A stretch of 64,000 bases of DNA from Gaeumannomyces sp. JS-464 (Eukaryota; Ascomycota; Sordariomycetes; Magnaporthales; Magnaporthaceae), in the NCBI GenBank assembly GCA_002197995.1, contig NGZR01000003.1, forward strand, positions 4,588,001 to 4,652,000, in the 5' to 3' direction. Both the position numbers and the translations under genes were made by a program. Position 1 is the first letter of the stretch. Each line of letters opens with the position of its first letter. Below the pieces are notes generated by a model. The model worked only from the letters and a program-made list of their open reading frames with translations. It did not search any database and was not told the DNA's origin. Shown one piece after another: positions 1-9,640 of the stretch.

Positions 1-1812
1 AAATTTTTAACGATGGCGATTTTAATAACGAAAACGGCCAATTTAACGATTTTTTCACGCTAATCGAAAAACTTTTCCTTACCGGATATAATCGCGGCAA
101 CGTTACCGGTGAAAGTATATACATAATTTTCCATTTATTTTTAGGGCGAGTCGTTACGCTAACACGCCCGGGCAGGCAAAGATTCCCATACGTCGTCTGG
201 CGACGGTAATAACGTCGTAAAAACGTCCGTTATTCACCGGCTAAATTAAAACAACAAGGCCGGAAATTCGGCGGCTAAAGGGGATGGTTTGCGGCTAAAC
301 GCTGGCAAATTGTCGGAAGTTTTAATTAGCTTTACCCTTCCGCCGGGGCCGATAAAAAATGTGCTGGTCCAAATATTAAACGAGCTGCCAAAGGTTTACA
401 GCGTTTTGGAATTAAAAAACGAAGCTCCGCTAAGCCTCCCGACTTTGCCAAGCCCTTTTCCTGCTTTAGCCGAGCATTTAGCAACTTATGCCGGTAAACA
501 TACCGTTTTACCTTACACCGAGCTAAAATATAACGCTTTCGGTATAAACTTTTTAAAGCTCCCCTTTTTGCCGGCGCCGTTAAAACGACGCTTTGCGTCG
601 GCTGGGCCTTCCCATTCGGCTTAGGACCCGCCGAATCCCCTCGGCAAAAACCACGCTTTACGTTCGAGCAACGGGTGGTTTACGTTTAAAGCAGCCATTT
701 GCAACGAGGGGGCTAAGTTATCCGGCGCGTCGCTAGCTAAAAAAGCGGGGACGCTTAATTTAAACCGCTTTTTTAGGCTTTATTTACCGGGTTTAGGAAA
801 CCATTCGAATCGAAAAGGCATGCTTTATCGCCGCCCGGTTGGTAAATGCTAAAAAGCTAGCGATAATAATATTAATAGCAAAATTAAAACGCTTATTACG
901 AAGCGGAGTTTAAAATTAAAAAAGCGGCTGTTTATTACGAGGACCATTATACGTCCGGCATTTCTAATGTTAATTCTGATAACAAAACCGACGATAGCCA
1001 GCTATTTAACATTCGGGGTAACTTTTAATCTAATTTTGGCAATCGCCGGCGTGATTATAGGGACGACGGCATTTACCACCTTCGGAATAGCGAAAGCGAT
1101 TAGCTGTTACCACGCAAACGCCGCAAAAAAAAGCTTTCCCGCTTTGACGTTACGCAAAACAGCTGCCGTACGGCAAACGGGTTCGCGCCGCGGCGATAAT
1201 AGGCGAAAACAAATCCAAAAACGGAGCCCATTTCGGCACGATATTCCTAGCCCGCCGTTTTTATAAAATATTGGCAAAGAAATAAAAACCGAAACCTAGT
1301 TCGCAAAATTTAAGGAATGGTTATTTCAAAATGCGGTTTTTAAATTTGCGACGGTTAACGGCGAAACGAAGTATTAGCTCGAGTTTAACCGAGGCCGTTG
1401 CTCGGATTACGAACGTAAAAACGCTTCATTTCGCTATTAATAACGAAGGCCGCCGGCTAAAAAACAACATTTAACAAGTTAAAGCCCCGCATTAATAGCG
1501 GGTATTTCCACGCCCGCAAATGAAAATAAATGGGAGGTTAAAAAAATACTAGCTTTACGCACCTATTATAAAAAGCTTTAATATTAAACCAAATAGGTTG
1601 GCTAGGAAACCGACGAAACGTGGTATTACGCCGAGGGATTTAAAAAAAACTCTTACTTTTTTAAACAGTACCACTAGAATTACCCGGAAATGCCAAAACC
1701 TTTTGTCCGGTTTAAGCAGTGGTTTACAGCCTACGAAAACGGTGTAAAAGTTAAGCATTATTTCGAAAATAACAAGCCGGTAGCCGGCGCTATTAAGGCA
1801 AAAGAGCTTTAA
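1..1812 (+). pseudogene. RIP-damaged chromodomain gene, left end outside the window
   Basis: A single reading frame runs through this stretch. It is open at 289-624, 625-849 and 967-1266 and continues to a stop at 1810-1812. It is broken only by TAA/TAG codons that C-to-T or G-to-A changes would make from CAA, CAG or TGG. The C-terminal part (from 1531) reads as a chromodomain: WEVKKIL, then a strand broken by stops where Gln and Trp belong, then DETWYYAEGFK and a helix ending near NYPEMPKP. Chromodomains bind methylated histone tails. About 70 residues upstream (1291-1400) is a segment beginning KEWLFQNAVFKFATVNG, which resembles a segment recurring in uncharacterised fungal proteins that I recall. 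The N-terminal 400 residues are not recognised. Whether this is a host gene family member or a transposon-borne protein is open. Confidence 0.55.
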
Positions 1813-2915
1813 AAGCGAGGTTTGTTTTTTTTTTTTTTTTTGGAAAAGGAGGGGGAGTAATCTCGTTCGGTCCCTTCCAAAACCCGTCGGCGAAAGCTAA
1901 GAGATAAACCGAGCGGAAAGTGCGAAAACAGGAAGCCTGGGCTGTATTTTCTTTTTAAAAAAAAAAATTTGTATGCAGTTATGCTGAGATTTTGGCCGTA
2001 CGGAAGCGGTTTGTTAAAATGTGTAAGCAAGACTTTTATAAAGGACTAGCGCTTTTAGCCGACGTTTCCGCTAAAGTGTCGAACGTAAGAACGACTTGCA
2101 CATCCTTATAAAAACACCGAAGCCGATACGCATTTTGCAGTTTAACTATGTCCGTAATAAAAAAACCGTGGAGGTCCACGTTATAACGTTTAAAAAAGGC
2201 TATTTGAAAACGCGGTCCTTAAGTCCGTAATAGTCGAAAGCGTAGTAAAGTTCCAGCTAAAGTTTAGGAGCTGTTTAATATTAAAGGTTTTTGGTTTTTT
2301 AACCCCCTAATCGGTTTTTTAACCTTATTTAAGCTTAATTCTCGCGTGGATACAACGCTTAGGAGAGCTTTGTGGCCGTTTATATATATTTTGGCCTAAT
2401 TTTCGGTGGGTTCCTATACAAGGCAAATAGGAAAAGCCTATTTATAAAAAGCAATAGGCACAAACCTTTAAAATAAAGCTATTCCTAAAAATATAAACGA
2501 CCCGTGCAACGGCGTAATCCAGGGCTAAAGCAAGCCTGAATAGCCTTACTTTTTAACGGATCCAAAGGGTTTTTAAGGCCGGTGATAGGCTTGTTCGAAA
2601 CCCCGAAGCTAGAGATTCTCGTAGTATATAGGAAAGCCTTTAGCAGTTCGGATTTAAGTACAAAAACAGTATTACAAAAATTAACCCACCCTTTTTTTAA
2701 CCTACTAACCTTACCTTCGTTACCATGTATCGTTAACCGCCTTCCGTATTAAGCGCTAGCGTTAGGAACTGTAATAGGCTGGGCTAAAAGGCGGTCGCTT
2801 TTAGGTGCCAAGGTGGAGTTATCTTGTGAAATAAAGAGAAAGAGGAAAGGGAAAAGTAGTTTCCCAAAGGGAAACTGGCTTTTTTTTTATATACAAGCCG
2901 AGGTGGTTTTGGCGA
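1813..2915. other. No gene recognised; AT-rich decayed sequence
   Basis: This stretch holds poly-T and poly-A runs (around 1828-1840 and 1957-1970) and a purine-rich tract near 2827-2860. No frame gives a recognisable protein. Short ORFs here look like chance openings. Confidence 0.5.
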
Positions 2916-2991
2916 GGCATTGGCCACGCGCCGGCTAGGCAACGGCCTGGCGTGGGCGCGGGCAGCCACAAACGATAAGGCGGCTTAGGGG
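2916..2991 (+). repeat. Left 76-bp inverted repeat
   Basis: Begins GGCATTGGCCACG and ends GGCGGCTTAGGGG. It pairs with 4510-4585 on the opposite strand with four transition mismatches. It is GC-rich compared with the AT-rich sequence to its left. Confidence 0.8.
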
Positions 2992-3486
2992 TCACTTTTA
3001 AGCCCAAACCTAAGCTACTAGCACGGAACTATAACAGGAACGCGAGAATCGCGCCCTATTTTTGCCCCCCTCGTTTCCCGTAACCTTTGCCGGGGAAGAC
3101 GAGGTTCCTCCGGCCATTTAAATCACCTTAGGAACCCCGGTAGCCGCGTTGGAGGGCCCGGAAGCCGACGATACCCCCGACTTTTACAATTGTTTTAAAG
3201 CACCGCAATCGCTCCCTCCGCCCTCCTTTGCACTTCCGCGGCCCCTTTTTTATTGCAGCTTCGCAAACGACCCAAAACACTTTTGTAAAAGACTCCCAGG
3301 CCTTTTAAAAAGGGCTTTAAACGATCCGATTAAACCGCCAACCCGTTTTGGCCTTCCTCGAAACCCTCGCGGAGGCTGGCCGGCAAGGGGAATAAAATAG
3401 GCGATTTTTGGCTGGCTTAACAAGTGCTTTAAAAAGGCTGCAAAAGCTTTAGCAAATTAATAGCCCTATATCCAGTAGTTAAAAGG

Positions 3487-3900
3487 GCCAAAAATAAGTA
3501 CAACAGCCTTATAGCGCAGTATAAGAACCGGCTGGACTTTGGGAAACGGTTAAGGGTTCCTGTTAACCCGGTTACGGGGTTATATCTCGCTAGCGATCAA
3601 GCTTGGAAGGCGTTCCTCTCAATCCGGCCTGCCGCCCGTTGGATGCGCAAAAAGCTTCTTTTCCGCCGGACTTCCACGAGGCCGCCTTTGCCAGCAATTG
3701 GGCGATAGGGGAATAGATCGCCACGGCCGCCCAACGCTTACAAAGCGTCCGGCAAGCCAGGAAAGGCTGCGGAAAACGGCCCTTTGGGAGGGCCAGGCAC
3801 CTTAAAAGTAGCGAAGGCCTTTGCACGTCGGAAATCGCCCTTTGGAGGCTGTACAAACGCTGGCTTAAGGCGGATTAAAAACCTAAACTAGGACTTAACC
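3487..3900 (+). pseudogene. Myb/SANT-like domain protein remnant
   Basis: From 3487 one frame reads AKNKYNSLIAQYKNRL, then NPVTGLYLASDQAWKAFL and a segment ending RPAARWMRKKLL (near 3655). This matches the layout of the fungal/plant Myb/SANT-like domain (Myb_DNA-bind_3): a K-rich helix, then a TASDEVWDAY-like and a HPEAKxFRxKPL-like segment. After a single-base frameshift the neighbouring frame continues FPPDFHEAAFASNWAIGE, where the family has an acidic segment ending in ATG. An in-frame TAG follows. It lies between the 76-bp inverted repeats. The domain normally binds DNA; this copy cannot make a full protein. Confidence 0.55.
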
Positions 3901-4186
3901 CCTTCGAGTGCGAGGTCCTTCCTAGCTGGTCGGGCGCCTTATAGGCGTTGGTTAATGCACGAGCCTTAAATACAAGCCGCAAAGGAATTGCGGAAGTACC
4001 CGTGGGACGCGTTATAGTTCCGTGCTGGTGGCTCGGGTTTGGGGCTTAGGAGTAACCCCTTGTTACGACCGCGACCAGCGGCCAGGAGTGGGGCAACGGT
4101 CAGGAGGGGAAAAGCCCTAACAGGACCAAAAGCCACCGAGTTCAAACCCCGCTAACAAAGTCGCGTGTTAGGTTATGTCAGCAAAG

Positions 4187-4262
4187 CTGCTATGTTTGCT
4201 ACAAACATAGCAGGCATAGCAAGGAGTGCTATAACCGCTATGGACATAGCAAACATAGCACA
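4187..4262. repeat. Short tandem and palindromic CATAGCA repeats
   Basis: The motif CATAGC and its complement GCTATG recur at irregular short spacing, for example in CTATGTTTGCTACAAACATA and in GGACATAGCAAACATAGCA. The tract can fold on itself. Both strands carry short ORFs through it, which is a side effect of the repeat. Confidence 0.7.
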
Positions 4263-4509
4263 AGGTAAAAGTACGTACCTAGGGCCGCTGGGCCCAGGTA
4301 TAAGAAGGAAGGGATTTCCTATTACCCTAAATAGCCTTAAAAGATGCACCGGCACCAGTTAATCTAAGTTAGCTTCTAAGTACTCTTTGGAGCAAGCATC
4401 CAAACCTGCACCCAAAATCCCTTGTAAATCCCCTTAGCATCCAAGTTACGTGTTACTGCTTGTGCCTTTTAAGTGTCCTACCTTAGGAGCAAAAGGCTTG
4501 TTTGTAACA

Positions 4510-4585
4510 CCCCTAAGCCGCCTTATCGTTTGTGGCTGCCCGCGCCCGCGCCAAGCCGTTGCCTGGCCGGCACGTGGCCAATGCC
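4510..4585 (-). repeat. Right 76-bp inverted repeat
   Basis: Reverse complement of 2916-2991 with four transition differences. Beyond it toward 4640 the two sides no longer match, which sets the repeat boundary at AATGCC. Confidence 0.8.
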
Positions 4586-4620
4586 TTTGTCACGGCCATT
4601 AGGGCTTTAAATAGACAAAA

Positions 4621-4715
4621 GCGCGGGCCCTAGCCCGCGAAACCCACTGTGGGCCCTTTCGCACAGGATATCTTTGTCCTGTGCAGGCAGGGCCCTCCGG
4701 GCCTTCCTTTCTTCC
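4621..4715. repeat. Cluster of small GC-rich hairpins
   Basis: Several self-complementary pieces follow one another: GCGGGCCCTAGCCCGC (4623-4638), CCCACTGTGGG (4643-4653), and CACAGGATA with its complement around 4662-4683. They may be a terminal part of a small DNA element or structured non-coding DNA. No function can be assigned. Confidence 0.4.
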
Positions 4716-4880
4716 GACATCGATTTATTTGTTACCCATTTACTCTGCCCCGTGCTTTGATAAACGCCTTAGTGTTACTCGCCGGGCTCGGCTGGCTCCC
4801 GCTCGCGGTTTCGCAAGCTGCGGCATATATGCGGCGGACGCGGACGCCGATCGGGGAATATCTATTAAAGCTAAAAGGAG

Positions 4881-5223
4881 GGAAAAGACGATGGAGAATT
4901 TCTCGAGCATCAGAACCCGACGTTTATCGGGGATGCGCGGTATTAAACAGCGTCCTGGAAACGTGGAGCATTTCAATCGGGCACATCCGACGGGAGGGGG
5001 GGGGGGTGGAAAATACCTTGTGCACGCACGGCAGGTGGGCGGATGGGCGGGGTTCTGTGGGGGAGGAGGCGGCGGCGTTATTAACTCGGGTATCGGACTA
5101 TTTATACGATTGCGAAAAGGGGAGAAATAGGAGCTAGTTAATAAAAAAGCGTACGGACTTCGGAGAAAAGTGCTCGGCGATAAGCATCCCGATACGATCC
5201 GGAGCATGGGGGACCTCGCAACG
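4881..5223 (+). pseudogene. TPR-repeat protein (kinesin-light-chain type), 5' part, split by Copia-1
   Basis: At 5131-5223 the frame reads ELVNKKAYGLRRKVLGDKHP followed by DTIRSMGDLAT, a typical TPR unit of the kinesin-light-chain/nephrocystin type. Such units form arrays in fungal NLR-like and related proteins. The preceding helix, LLTRVSDYLYDCE (about 5077-5115), sits in another frame, so at least one frameshift is present. The sequence is GC-rich and shows little RIP. Translation of the last unit runs directly into the Copia-1 LTR at 5224, where a stop appears three codons later. The gene resumes at 25064. N-terminal domains of the original protein are not identifiable. Confidence 0.75.
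5219..5223. repeat. Target-site duplication of Copia-1, left copy (CAACG)
   Basis: CAACG lies directly before the 5' LTR and recurs at 25064-25068 directly after the 3' LTR. A 5-bp duplication is the normal product of Copia integrase. It lies inside the TPR coding sequence. Confidence 0.85.
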
Positions 5224-5392
5224 TGTTAAAGGTGGCCTGGAGTTACGTGGGTAGCAACTGGTGCTCACAGCTTTAAGCCTATGCATTGGCCCTGGTATTT
5301 TGGCCTGCGCGCGCCTTAGCCCGCGATCCAGTAAAGTAGCTAAGGAACAATCACCAATTACTTCGGGTGCCTGTTATCGCGCACCTCCATTA
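5224..5392 (+). repeat. Copia-1 5' LTR
   Basis: Starts TGTTAAAGGTGGCC and ends CCTCCATTA, where the expected terminal CA appears mutated to TA. It is matched by 24898-25063 and by the two LTRs of Copia-2. Confidence 0.88.
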
Positions 5393-5409
5393 GGTTATAA
5401 GCCCTCGCG
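5393..5409 (+). other. Copia-1 primer binding site
   Basis: GGTTATAAGCCCTCGCG directly follows the LTR. It has the GGTTAT..GCCC pattern of the Drosophila copia primer site, which pairs with an internal (half) initiator-Met tRNA rather than the tRNA 3' end. The tRNA assignment is inferred from the pattern. Confidence 0.6.
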
Positions 5410-5672
5410 CCACCGTTAACGATATTTTTGCTTAATTAGGAAAGATTAACGGTGCACGAGTTGTTTCCCGTTGCTTGCGTTCTCCCGCCGTGGATTACGG
5501 GCGAGGCGCAGCAATTAAAAAACCGTTAAACGACAATTAACAAGGCCGCGTTCGGCGCCGATTAGCAACTATAACAAAGTAATAACGATAACCCTTTTAG
5601 CGCTTAAAAGCACCATTTCCCTTGCAATTTAACGCTTTTATACGCGTTAAAAGTGCCAATAAAATCGCTAAA

Positions 5673-6347
5673 ATGGCGGAATACCGCGAAGTCGCAGTAA
5701 AGGTCCCGGACCTGCTAAGGCCTTTTAACCTGGAAATATAAAAGCGCACTATCCGGGTGCATTTAACCGCTTCCCGTAACATTTCCTTTATATCTGCTAA
5801 CCCTTCGGCCAAACCGGCTAAAGCGGAAAATTACGAAGTTGTATAGTTATGGGCTTTTAGGAGGATATTAATATGGTATTGCATCCGTAACAGTATCGAA
5901 AAGGTAACTACGGACCTGGAAAAGGCCGGTTGGGACCGCCCTAAAAACGACGAGGATTAGGACCCAAAAGCTTTTTAGGATAAGGTAGTTAGCACCATTG
6001 GAGTTACCGTTAACGGCCGTTTCGACGCCTTAATTAACGAACATTATACAATTTCGGTGGAAAAGTTTAACGGTAACGTTAAAAAGTATACGAACCGCTG
6101 GTTATAAGTAAAACAGGCCCTAAATTAGGTTAATATTAACATTCCGGATCGGATGCTTATAAAAAGCCTCGTTAACGGGCTTAGCGCCACTTACCCTTTT
6201 GCGGTGGTTATAGCTTTAGGGAGTTGTAAAAGCGAGCGCCGCATTCCCGCTAATTTTATTTCGAAAATGCTCGAAAACACGGCGGTTATAAAGGCCTCGA
6301 AGTCGAGGGCTATAGTTAACACTAACAAAAAGCCGAAAGGATTTTAA
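5673..6347 (+). pseudogene. Copia-1 gag
   Basis: An ATG at 5673 opens MAEYREVAVKVPDLLRPFNL. The same frame continues with stops to KASKSRAIVNTNKKPKGF at 6347. The middle portion, ending with IPDRMLIKSLVNGLSATYPF, has the helix spacing of Copia gag (UBN2/DUF4219-like) proteins that form the particle shell. The in-frame stops sit at positions consistent with CAG/CAA/TGG turned into TAG/TAA. The next domain lies in another frame. Confidence 0.6.
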
Positions 6348-6373
6348 AAGCCGAAGCCCTGCAATAAAAAGGG

Positions 6374-6709
6374 TTGCATTATCGTTTCGCGTGCTCCCAC
6401 CACGATAAGTGCGGTAAGCATTATAAGGGCGGTAACGACAACTGCTGGCTTTTGCACCCTAAGCTTAAAAAGGTTTGGAAGGCCAAATATCCGGAACGGC
6501 GTTTCCAGCGAGGCAATAAGGCAGCTAACGAGGCTACAGCTAACCCGAAGGCTGCCAACTATACTGGTGGTGTGCCGGTTAATCGAGGCAGTGCCAGCCA
6601 ATATAATATGGCCAATACCGCTTTAAGCAATGTTAACAATGCCTGTAACGCCGTAATAATCGATTCCGGCTCGTTTAAGCACCACTTTAACAATCGCAAG
6701 TGGTTTACC
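6374..6709 (+). pseudogene. Copia-1 Cys/His segment and protease, cut by LINE-1
   Basis: The frame begins with a Cys/His-rich segment, CGKHYKGGNDNCWLLHP, of the type found at the end of fungal Copia gag. It reaches the aspartic protease motif AVIIDSGSFKHHF (D97-S98-G99 of the frame), the Copia equivalent of LDSGA. The protease cuts the polyprotein. At 6695-6709 the sequence enters the LINE-1 target duplication, and the remaining codons belong to LINE-1 rather than Copia. Coding resumes at 12952. Confidence 0.75.
6695..6709. repeat. LINE-1 target-site duplication, left copy
   Basis: CGCAAGTGGTTTACC occurs here and again at 12937-12951. Copia-2 has the site once (as CGCAAATGGTTTACC on its coding strand, near 29548-29562), showing the pre-insertion state. 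Confidence 0.9.
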
Positions 6710-6880
6710 ACCTTTCTCGAATTCACCAATTCTTGGCATTGCGCTGTTAGTGCACACTGCCAAATTGCATACAAATCCTTAACACCCGCCAATTAGCGAC
6801 CCAACACCAATAACCACGCCCGCTAACGGCGCTGGCGACGGCAACATGCCGTTGCCAACAGCCCCCCTTCGGCCAATAGG

Positions 6881-7790
6881 GTGGCGCGCGCCCTCCTCGT
6901 CGGCCCAACGGCCCGGAGGAACGCGTCGCTGCCACCCGGGCCCCCCCGCGCGTCAGCGCACCCGACCACGCCGTCCCCGTTGCGGAATTCGCAACACCCA
7001 ACAGGGCCCGTTCAGGGCCAGGAAGGCACCCACGACGGCAGCACCGGCACAAGTGCCCCTTTCCTTTCTTTTCCCCTCCTTTCCCACCCCCGGCCTACGC
7101 GCCCACCCCTCGGGTCGGCTGCGGCGGCCGCGGAGGAAATTGTTGCGAGTTACAGCCGCAAGCAACAGCAAACGGCTTTAATTTGCACAACCCTCGCCCG
7201 CTCTATCGACGCCGGCATCGCTTCCCTCCCACTGGAGGCAATCCCCGAAGCCAACGGCTGGAAGGATTGTTTTATCGAATACGCCAAACAAGCCCTTTTC
7301 GGCCTGCCAACGCCGGCCCAAAGGGAAAGAAACCCCTACGGGGCCCCGGAACCTTACGCGCTTAACCCGCAACGCCCGCCCCCGACCACTTACGCGGCGG
7401 CGGCCCGAACAGGGCTCCAGCAGCCCCAGCAACCCGCACAGGCTTTAAAAGACCGTGCACCCCGGGAGCCCCGCCCTCCCGCCCGGCCCAAAGCCGATTT
7501 CCGGGTTTTTGTTAAAATCCCGGAAGAAAAACAGGCTTGGGCCAACCAACAAACGGGCTTTAGTATTCGCAAAGCCCTTGCCGATAGCAGGGACCTGCCG
7601 TTTACGACAGCCGACGTCCCGGAAGCTTATCGAACCCCTACTGGGTTCGTGCTAAAAGCAAAAACGGCGGATATTTAAAGCCGGCTTTTGCAGTATCGAT
7701 CCGAATTAGGCCGTTTATATAACGCCGAAAGGATCGAAAAGCCCGAAATCTGGTTTAACTACGTGATTTCCGGATGCCCCACGTCCTTAA
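6881..7790 (+). pseudogene. LINE-1 ORF1, N-terminal part
   Basis: The longest open frame starts at 6881. A Pro/Ala-rich N-terminus is followed by a helix containing IDAGIASLPLEAIPEANGW and a basic Pro-rich linker. Then comes a conserved part reading ADFRVFVKIPEEKQAWANQQ and ending KAKTADI before a TAA at 7676-7678. The same frame goes on beyond the stop (SRLLQYRSELGRLYNAERIE) to about 7790, where the coding frame shifts. ORF1 proteins bind element RNA. The initiation codon is uncertain because several upstream frames are also open in this GC-rich region. Confidence 0.6.
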
Positions 7791-8502
7791 CGAACGGCCT
7801 CGGACAAACGTCCCGGTATCGGAAAAGCTGGTCCGGAAGGAAGTCGAAGCCCAAACAGGGCTAAAGCCAGTAAGCGTTAAGCCCTTCGGGGCCGGCGCTA
7901 ATTACCAAAGGCGTATATTATGGATTATATCCTTTTACACGCGCGTAACCGGGTTTAGGCTTTGGGGGATTACGTCTTTTTCACGCCGCGTACAACGACA
8001 CCCGCCGGTTACGCAACATACCCCCGGCTGCCACGGCTTTTACGTGGCTCGCAACTGTGCCCGGGCCGATAGGTGCCTCCGGTGCGGGAAAGTAAACGAC
8101 GGCCGGCACGCATCGCCGTGCACGGCCCTTCCGCAATGCGCAAACTGTTCGGGCCCGTACCCAGCCGACCACCCGAACTGCCCTATAAAGCCTGTACGGG
8201 TAAACGGAGTGCTAAAGCATTTAACCCGTGGGGAAAAAGGCGCGGTTAGGAAATTAGGGGCACAAGCCTACCGGGCGGCGGTAAAAGAGGTGGAAGCCGC
8301 CGCTGCCGCCGCCACCGCCGCGGCCGCCGCGGCCGCCACCGCCAACGCCCTTCCTGCAACCGCGGTTACTACGGACAATTCCGTTGTAACCGTTACCGCT
8401 AATGCCAATCCCGCGGCCGGTACCGGTAACGCCGCTGCTTCCGTTACCCCGCCGCCGCCGCCGTTCCTGCCGCTGCTGCCACCGCCGACGCTGCCGAGGT
8501 AA
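7774..8502 (+). pseudogene. LINE-1 ORF1, zinc-knuckle C-terminal part
   Basis: This frame carries KLVRKEVEAQTGLKPVSVKP and then a cysteine cluster at residues 86-136. CLRCGKVNDGRHASPC fits C-X2-C-X7-H-X3-C and CANCSGPYPADHPNC fits C-X2-C-X7-H-X2-C, with another pair (C86, C95) upstream. These nucleic-acid-binding knuckles are typical of Tad-type ORF1. A polyalanine stretch from a GCC repeat (about 8299-8345) and a Pro-rich tail follow. The first residues are an artefact of the frameshift with 6881-7790, not a true start. Confidence 0.75.
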
Positions 8503-8614
8503 GCCCGGCAGATCCGCTGGCCCCCGAGGGCGCGGCCCGTACGGCCGGCAAAGGAAGGCACCCTGCCAAAAGGCTTAGGGTTAGTTTAACAACCAATACG
8601 AAGTACTGGCGGAT

Positions 8615-9640
8615 ATGGAACTGGACCTCCCCGAGCCCGAAGGGGCTATCGAAATAACCGGAAACCCCTGGAGGAAACCGACGGTACCGCCGGCCAACAA
8701 CCTCAGGGCCAAAGCCCCCAATACACCAACGCCGCTTTTACGTATGCCAGCAGCCAACCGGATACAACAAACGCATGGCAATAGGGCCCGGCGCCCGGGG
8801 CTTCGCCCCGAACGCCGTGCTTTAACCGCCGCCCAAGCGAACGTTCGACGTAGCTGGGAGGCGGGGGCTATTTACTCCAACTATTTTAGCCAAAATATCG
8901 ACGTGGTGCTAATGCAGAAGCCCCCTAGCGCGTGGAAAGGGAAGCTTATGCTTTGCACCCACCCGTCGTACGAGCTATTTACTCCGGTAAATAGCTGGCA
9001 CGACCACCAAACCAGGCCTCGGGTAATAACTTACGTACGGAAGGACCCGGGGCTTCGGCCCGTAGCGGACCGGCCGGCAAGCAACACCCGGGACATCCTT
9101 TGGCTTACCGTCGCCAGGTGCACTTTCGTTAACGTATATAGGCCTTTAGGGGACCCTTCGGAACCCTCGTTGGACTTTTTACTACGTTAGCGCCCAACGG
9201 CAAAATGCATTATAGCTGGAGATTTTAACGCAGGTCCCCGGCGTGGGATCCGGTTAAGGGTAATAGGAATAGGGGCCAGGATATAGCCCAATGGGCTAAT
9301 ACCTATAACCTCCTCCTACTTACCGACCCAGGCCAACCTACGCATAACGACGGGGGCGTTTTGGATCTTACCTTTTCCAACGCCCCTTTAGCAACAGCGG
9401 AAATCGACCCTTCGCTAGCAACCGATTCGGACCACCGCTCGATACGGATCGAAATTCCTAACCGCAATAACTTCGTTCCGAACTGCCGGCGTATTACGCT
9501 ACCAGACGATAAACTACCGTTTTTCGCAAACGCGGTAGCAACGGGGGCCGGCAACTTGCCACCACTTACAAACCCAGGCACTGCGGAACACCTGGATAAA
9601 GCGGCCGAAGCATTAACAAACTTATTAAAAATGCGTTAAT
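8615..9640 (+). pseudogene. LINE-1 ORF2 endonuclease domain
   Basis: The APE-type endonuclease that nicks the target is recognisable in order: QANVRRSWEAGAIYSNYF, DVVLMQKPPS (the catalytic Glu position is Lys-flanked Gln here), then after a TAG the segment IIAGDFNAGP. After a frame change comes GVLDLTFSNAPLA and the catalytic TDSDHRSI near 9421-9441. The stop at 9188-9190 and the frame change near 9300 inactivate it. LINE-2 to LINE-4 hold the same blocks with more mutations. Confidence 0.75.

Larger units (their letters stand above)
2916..4585. mobile_element. Candidate DNA-transposon relic between 76-bp inverted repeats
   Basis: Two 76-bp segments, 2916-2991 and 4510-4585, are reverse complements at 72 of 76 positions. 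All four differences are transitions, as RIP would make. Between them lies about 1.5 kb with a Myb/SANT-like protein remnant. Such domains accompany some DNA transposases, for example in PIF/Harbinger elements, and also occur in host proteins. I see no transposase catalytic motif and no clear target duplication beside the repeats. The element class is therefore unassigned, and an unrelated inverted duplication remains possible. Confidence 0.4.

Noticed and set aside
4740..5207. Pro-rich 155-codon minus ORF
   Set aside because: Antisense of the TPR region and of a G-run; no recognisable domain.
8299..8345. GCC-repeat array considered as a functional repeat or CRISPR-like array
   Set aside because: It is a simple codon repeat for alanine in LINE ORF1, with no spacers.
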